Below are positions 6,230 to 8,011 of a stretch of DNA of 8,011 nucleotides, one piece after another (positions within the stretch are counted from its first letter, which is position 1; the number at the start of each line of letters is the position of its first letter). The notes under the pieces are model-generated. The model was not told the DNA's origin, did no database searches, and worked only from the letters and a program-made list of their open reading frames with translations. The position numbers and the translations under genes are program-made. Source of the stretch: an uncultured Eubacteriaceae bacterium. Lineage in GTDB: Bacteria; Bacillota; Clostridia; Eubacteriales; Eubacteriaceae. The stretch spans positions 1 through 8,011 of the forward strand of contig CANQNI010000068.1 of assembly GCA_947625175.1 (NCBI GenBank). The letters are read 5' to 3'.

Positions 6230-6259
6230 TTGATTTAATTAATTTATATCAAATATGAA
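6230..6259 (+). promoter_or_regulatory. Candidate promoter of lipoprotein 1
   Basis: TTGATT (6230-6235) and TATGAA (6254-6259) are 18 nt apart, matching the consensus at 4/6 and 4/6. A start near 6266 leaves a leader with the AGGAG ribosome site at 6274-6278. A perfect TATAAT at 6268-6273 is too close to the gene, since its transcript would lose that ribosome site. Confidence 0.35.
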
Positions 6260-6283
6260 CTAATAATTATAATAGGAGTTATT

Positions 6284-6850
6284 ATGAAAAAGTTACTATT
6301 AACTTTAATGACCATTTTACTCATGTTAGTATTAGTTGGTTGTGGTGGTACGACTTCAACCGATTCTTCTAGTGATAGTGCTAGTTCAGACGAAAAAGAT
6401 TTAGCTAGTATTACAGAAGAAGTTAAAACTAAGATTAAAGATGGTGAATCAGATGTAACTAAAGATGTTCAGGATGCACTAGATACAGATTCTAATTTAG
6501 TTGGTACCTGGAAGGCTACAGATGCTACAGTTTCTGATACCCAAAAGGGTAATTATGAACTTATCTTAAATGAAGATACCAAATATAATGAATCGATCAG
6601 CTATGTTGATGCTAATGGGGCAGTAGATGCGAGTGCTCCCAATGAAACCTTTAGCGGTGTTTATCTAGTAAAAGATAATTCAATTGCTCTCTTACCTGAT
6701 AAAGCAACTGTTAATGGTGAAGAAAAAACTGGTCAGGCTCTCTATGAACCTGAAGATTATGGTAGAACTTACGATTATGAAGTTAGTGGAGATAAATTAA
6801 CCTTAACAAATCCTGAAACTAAAGAAGTTATTGAATTTACAAAAGGTTAA
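6284..6850 (+). CDS. Small surface lipoprotein of unknown function (copy 1)
   Basis: A 188-residue predicted lipoprotein. MKK and a hydrophobic core lead to the lipobox LVGC (Cys20), followed by a Ser/Asp/Thr-rich linker (about 23-40) and an acidic helix-prone stretch (about 41-68). A compact beta-rich domain follows from SNLVGTWK (about 70-77) to the end. Its pattern is an opening LVGTW strand, a central NYELILNEDTKY strand, and a closing YDYEVSGDKLTLTNPETKEVIEF. This resembles lipocalin-like small lipoprotein domains that open with a GTW motif, but I cannot name the family with certainty. ATG 6284 has AGGAG 5-6 nt upstream. The next gene encodes a related protein. It is presumably anchored on the outer membrane face; ligand and role are unknown. 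Confidence 0.85.
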   Translation: MKKLLLTLMTILLMLVLVGCGGTTSTDSSSDSASSDEKDLASITEEVKTKIKDGESDVTKDVQDALDTDSNLVGTWKATDATVSDTQKGNYELILNEDTKYNESISYVDANGAVDASAPNETFSGVYLVKDNSIALLPDKATVNGEEKTGQALYEPEDYGRTYDYEVSGDKLTLTNPETKEVIEFTKG

Positions 6851-6875
6851 ATTATTTAAATAAAAGGAAATTTAT

Positions 6876-6907
6876 GCGTAGTTGAATTATTCTTCTACGC
6901 TTTTTTT
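6876..6907 (+). terminator. Terminator-like hairpin between the two lipoprotein genes
   Basis: GCGTAG (6876-6881) pairs with CTACGC (6895-6900). An inner GAA/TTC pairing (6884-6886 with 6890-6892) extends it across a TT/TT internal loop, and seven T follow (6901-6907). This is a standard rho-independent layout 25 nt after the lipoprotein 1 stop. It ends only 5 nt before the ATG of lipoprotein 2. Its 5' arm also contains a tiny open frame behind a good ribosome site (6874-6885), so it could be conditional. Confidence 0.75.
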
Positions 6908-6911
6908 ATTC

Positions 6912-7379
6912 ATGAAAATTAAAATAAATTTATTATTAGTAACTTTACTTTCTTTAATTATCATAACTGGTTGTAGTAATGAAAAAAATGATATTGAAAG
7001 TGATTTAATAGGGGAGTGGTTAACCACTCAGTCTAATCCTACTCAAACAGATACAATAACCAGTTCAATAGTATTTGAACCAAATGGAAATTTTACTACA
7101 ACCATAGAATTAGTTAATAAAACTCCAGGTCAGGAAGAAGTTTCTGATACACAAACAGGTTATGGCACTTTTGAAATCAAAGAAAATCAAGTTATCTTAA
7201 CTTATGATAAAATTGCCGGTTCCATTAAATTGCCTGTAGACTTTACTTCTGATGAACTACTTGGAATGAATACTAGTGGTGATATTACCTTTAATTATTC
7301 TGTTGATGGGGAAAAATTAACTTTAAATCAAGAAGGAACTCAATCTCAAATAATATTTGAAAAAGGAACTCTTACTTAA
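6912..7379 (+). CDS. Small surface lipoprotein of unknown function (copy 2)
   Basis: A 155-residue lipoprotein starting MKIKINLLL, with lipobox ITGC (Cys21). The mature part mirrors lipoprotein 1: SDLIGEW corresponds to SNLVGTW, VSDTQTGYGTFEIKENQVIL to the central strands, and YSVDGEKLTLNQEGTQSQIIFEKG to YEVSGDKLTLTNPETKEVIEFTKG. They are probably diverged tandem duplicates; copy 2 lacks the long Ser/Asp linker and acidic helix. I chose ATG 6912 because it begins a normal signal peptide. The longer in-frame reading from TTG 6882 would start inside the terminator stem and add ten residues. ATG 6912 has no Shine-Dalgarno site, since the preceding bases are the T-run of the hairpin. The AAAAGGAAA at 6862-6870 is placed for neither start. 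kptA starts 2 nt after the stop. Function is unknown. Confidence 0.8.
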   Translation: MKIKINLLLVTLLSLIIITGCSNEKNDIESDLIGEWLTTQSNPTQTDTITSSIVFEPNGNFTTTIELVNKTPGQEEVSDTQTGYGTFEIKENQVILTYDKIAGSIKLPVDFTSDELLGMNTSGDITFNYSVDGEKLTLNQEGTQSQIIFEKGTLT

Positions 7380-7381
7380 TT

Positions 7382-7930
7382 TTGGATAGAAAAAAAGAAA
7401 ATATAAGAATTAGCAAATATCTTAGTTTAATTTTAAGACACAAACCTTATATTGCTAATATATCCTTAGATAATCATGGTTGGGCTAACGTTGAAGAATT
7501 ACTTGAAGGAATAAAACCCAAATACAATATTGATTTGAAACGACTTGAGGAAATTGTACGGGAAGATAACAAACAACGCTATAGTTTTGATTCTACCCAT
7601 AGTTTAATTAGAGCTAATCAGGGACATTCAATTAATATAGATCTGGAACTTAAGGAACAAAAGCCCCCTCAAATTTTATGGCATGGTACTGGGGGAAAAT
7701 CGGCTCCAAGTATCTTAAAAAATGGAATTCTTCCAATGTCTCGACAATTTGTTCATTTATCAAAAGATATTCCAACAGCAATCCAAGTAGGAAAAAGACA
7801 TGGGAAACCAGTAATATTTAAAATTGATTCTGAAGAAATGTTTAATCAAGGTTATAAATTTTATTTATCGGAAAACAAAATCTGGTTAACTAATTTTATT
7901 CCACCTGAATTTATTAGTTTACAATTTTAA
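7382..7930 (+). CDS. kptA: RNA 2'-phosphotransferase (Tpt1/KptA family)
   Basis: A 182-residue enzyme that removes an internal 2'-phosphate from RNA by transferring it to NAD+, releasing nicotinamide and forming ADP-ribose 1'',2''-cyclic phosphate. In yeast it finishes tRNA splicing; its bacterial substrate is unsettled. The N-terminal RNA-binding lobe carries SKYLSLILRHKP (11-22, catalytic Arg19 and His20) and DNKQRYSF (62-69, Arg66). The NAD+ lobe carries IRANQGHSI (76-84), LWHGT (99-103), MSRQFVHLS (119-127, Arg121), GKRHGKPVIFKID and FYLSENKIWLTNFIPPEF. All four family catalytic residues (Arg, His, Arg, Arg) are present, so it should be active. The start is a TTG 2 nt after the lipoprotein 2 stop; the frame has a stop at 7358-7360 and no ATG or GTG before the first motif. 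The nearest ribosome-site-like AAAGGAA is about 14 nt away, so translation probably depends on coupling. Confidence 0.93.
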   Translation: MDRKKENIRISKYLSLILRHKPYIANISLDNHGWANVEELLEGIKPKYNIDLKRLEEIVREDNKQRYSFDSTHSLIRANQGHSINIDLELKEQKPPQILWHGTGGKSAPSILKNGILPMSRQFVHLSKDIPTAIQVGKRHGKPVIFKIDSEEMFNQGYKFYLSENKIWLTNFIPPEFISLQF

Positions 7931-7973
7931 TGGACTTTAAGAGAAAAAATCTCTTAAAGTCCATTTCTTTTTC
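7931..7973 (+). terminator. Strong rho-independent terminator after kptA
   Basis: A perfect 13-bp stem, TGGACTTTAAGAG (7931-7943) with CTCTTAAAGTCCA (7951-7963), and a 7-nt A-rich loop is followed by a T-rich tail, TTTCTTTTTC. It starts on the base after the kptA stop codon and closes the lipoprotein-kptA transcript. Confidence 0.92.
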
Positions 7974-7990
7974 TTTAGTCGTATTTATTG

Positions 7991-7996
7991 TATAAT
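7991..7996 (+). promoter_or_regulatory. Possible -10 box of a gene beyond the right edge
   Basis: A perfect TATAAT lies just past the kptA terminator and 15 nt before the window ends. No good -35 is seen at 17 nt; the hexamer there, TTTTTC, belongs to the terminator tail. Its relevance depends on a plus-strand gene outside the window. Confidence 0.25.
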
Positions 7997-8011
7997 TTCA
8001 TTTATACATTA

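Noticed and set aside
6268..6273. Perfect TATAAT as the -10 of lipoprotein 1
   Set aside because: A transcript from it would start just before the ATG and lose the clear AGGAG ribosome site; an upstream pair fits better.
6882..6911. Longer N-terminus for lipoprotein 2 from TTG 6882
   Set aside because: It starts inside the terminator hairpin and adds ten residues before a normal MKIK signal peptide; the ribosome-site-like AAAAGGAAA is too far away for it and fits ATG 6874 instead.

Overview
The window is AT-rich (by eye around 30% G+C). Its genes have Gram-positive-style Shine-Dalgarno sites (AGGAGG, GAGGT, AGGAG), many TTA/AAA/AAT codons and lipobox lipoproteins with a free N-terminal cysteine. 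This fits a low-GC Bacillota (Firmicutes) chromosome. I cannot place it to genus. No phage, IS, CRISPR or RNA gene was recognised.

Layout. (1) 1-1560, minus strand: a TRAP-type tripartite carboxylate transporter operon in the order dctP (substrate-binding lipoprotein), dctQ (small permease) and dctM (large permease, only its first 13 codons in the window). A candidate promoter and two identical 19-bp direct repeats lie just upstream of dctP (1589-1664). (2) 1665-2339: a long gap with no gene and one strong unexplained hairpin (2224-2256). (3) 2340-3966, plus strand: an NADPH-dependent FMN reductase-like flavoprotein, a terminator hairpin, then azlC-azlD, the two subunits of a branched-chain amino acid exporter, overlapping by ATGA. 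A 12-bp-stem hairpin at 3967-3998 separates them from the convergent gene that follows. (4) 4002-5681, minus strand: a 559-residue AAA+ ATPase of the Cdc48/FtsH-like class, with an unfamiliar Cys/Trp-containing N-terminal region and a long Ser/Gly/Asn/Phe linker. (5) About 5745-6136, plus strand: the decayed C-terminal part of an alpha/beta hydrolase gene (missing 5' part, an in-frame stop and a frameshift). (6) 6284-7930, plus strand: two related small lipoproteins separated by a terminator-like hairpin, then kptA (RNA 2'-phosphotransferase) on a TTG codon 2 nt after the second lipoprotein, and a very strong terminator.

How they fit together. The TRAP genes form one uptake system, probably controlled at the 19-bp repeats. 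AzlCD is an independent exporter. The two lipoproteins look like diverged tandem copies, and kptA appears translationally coupled to the second. The AAA+ gene stands alone between a convergent terminator and the hydrolase remnant. Its candidate promoter lies at the broken end of that pseudogene, which suggests a rearrangement scar. The least explained items are the AAA+ N-terminal region, the dctP operator repeats, and the gene starts that lack a Shine-Dalgarno site directly after terminator hairpins (azlC and lipoprotein 2). No complete novel system is evident.
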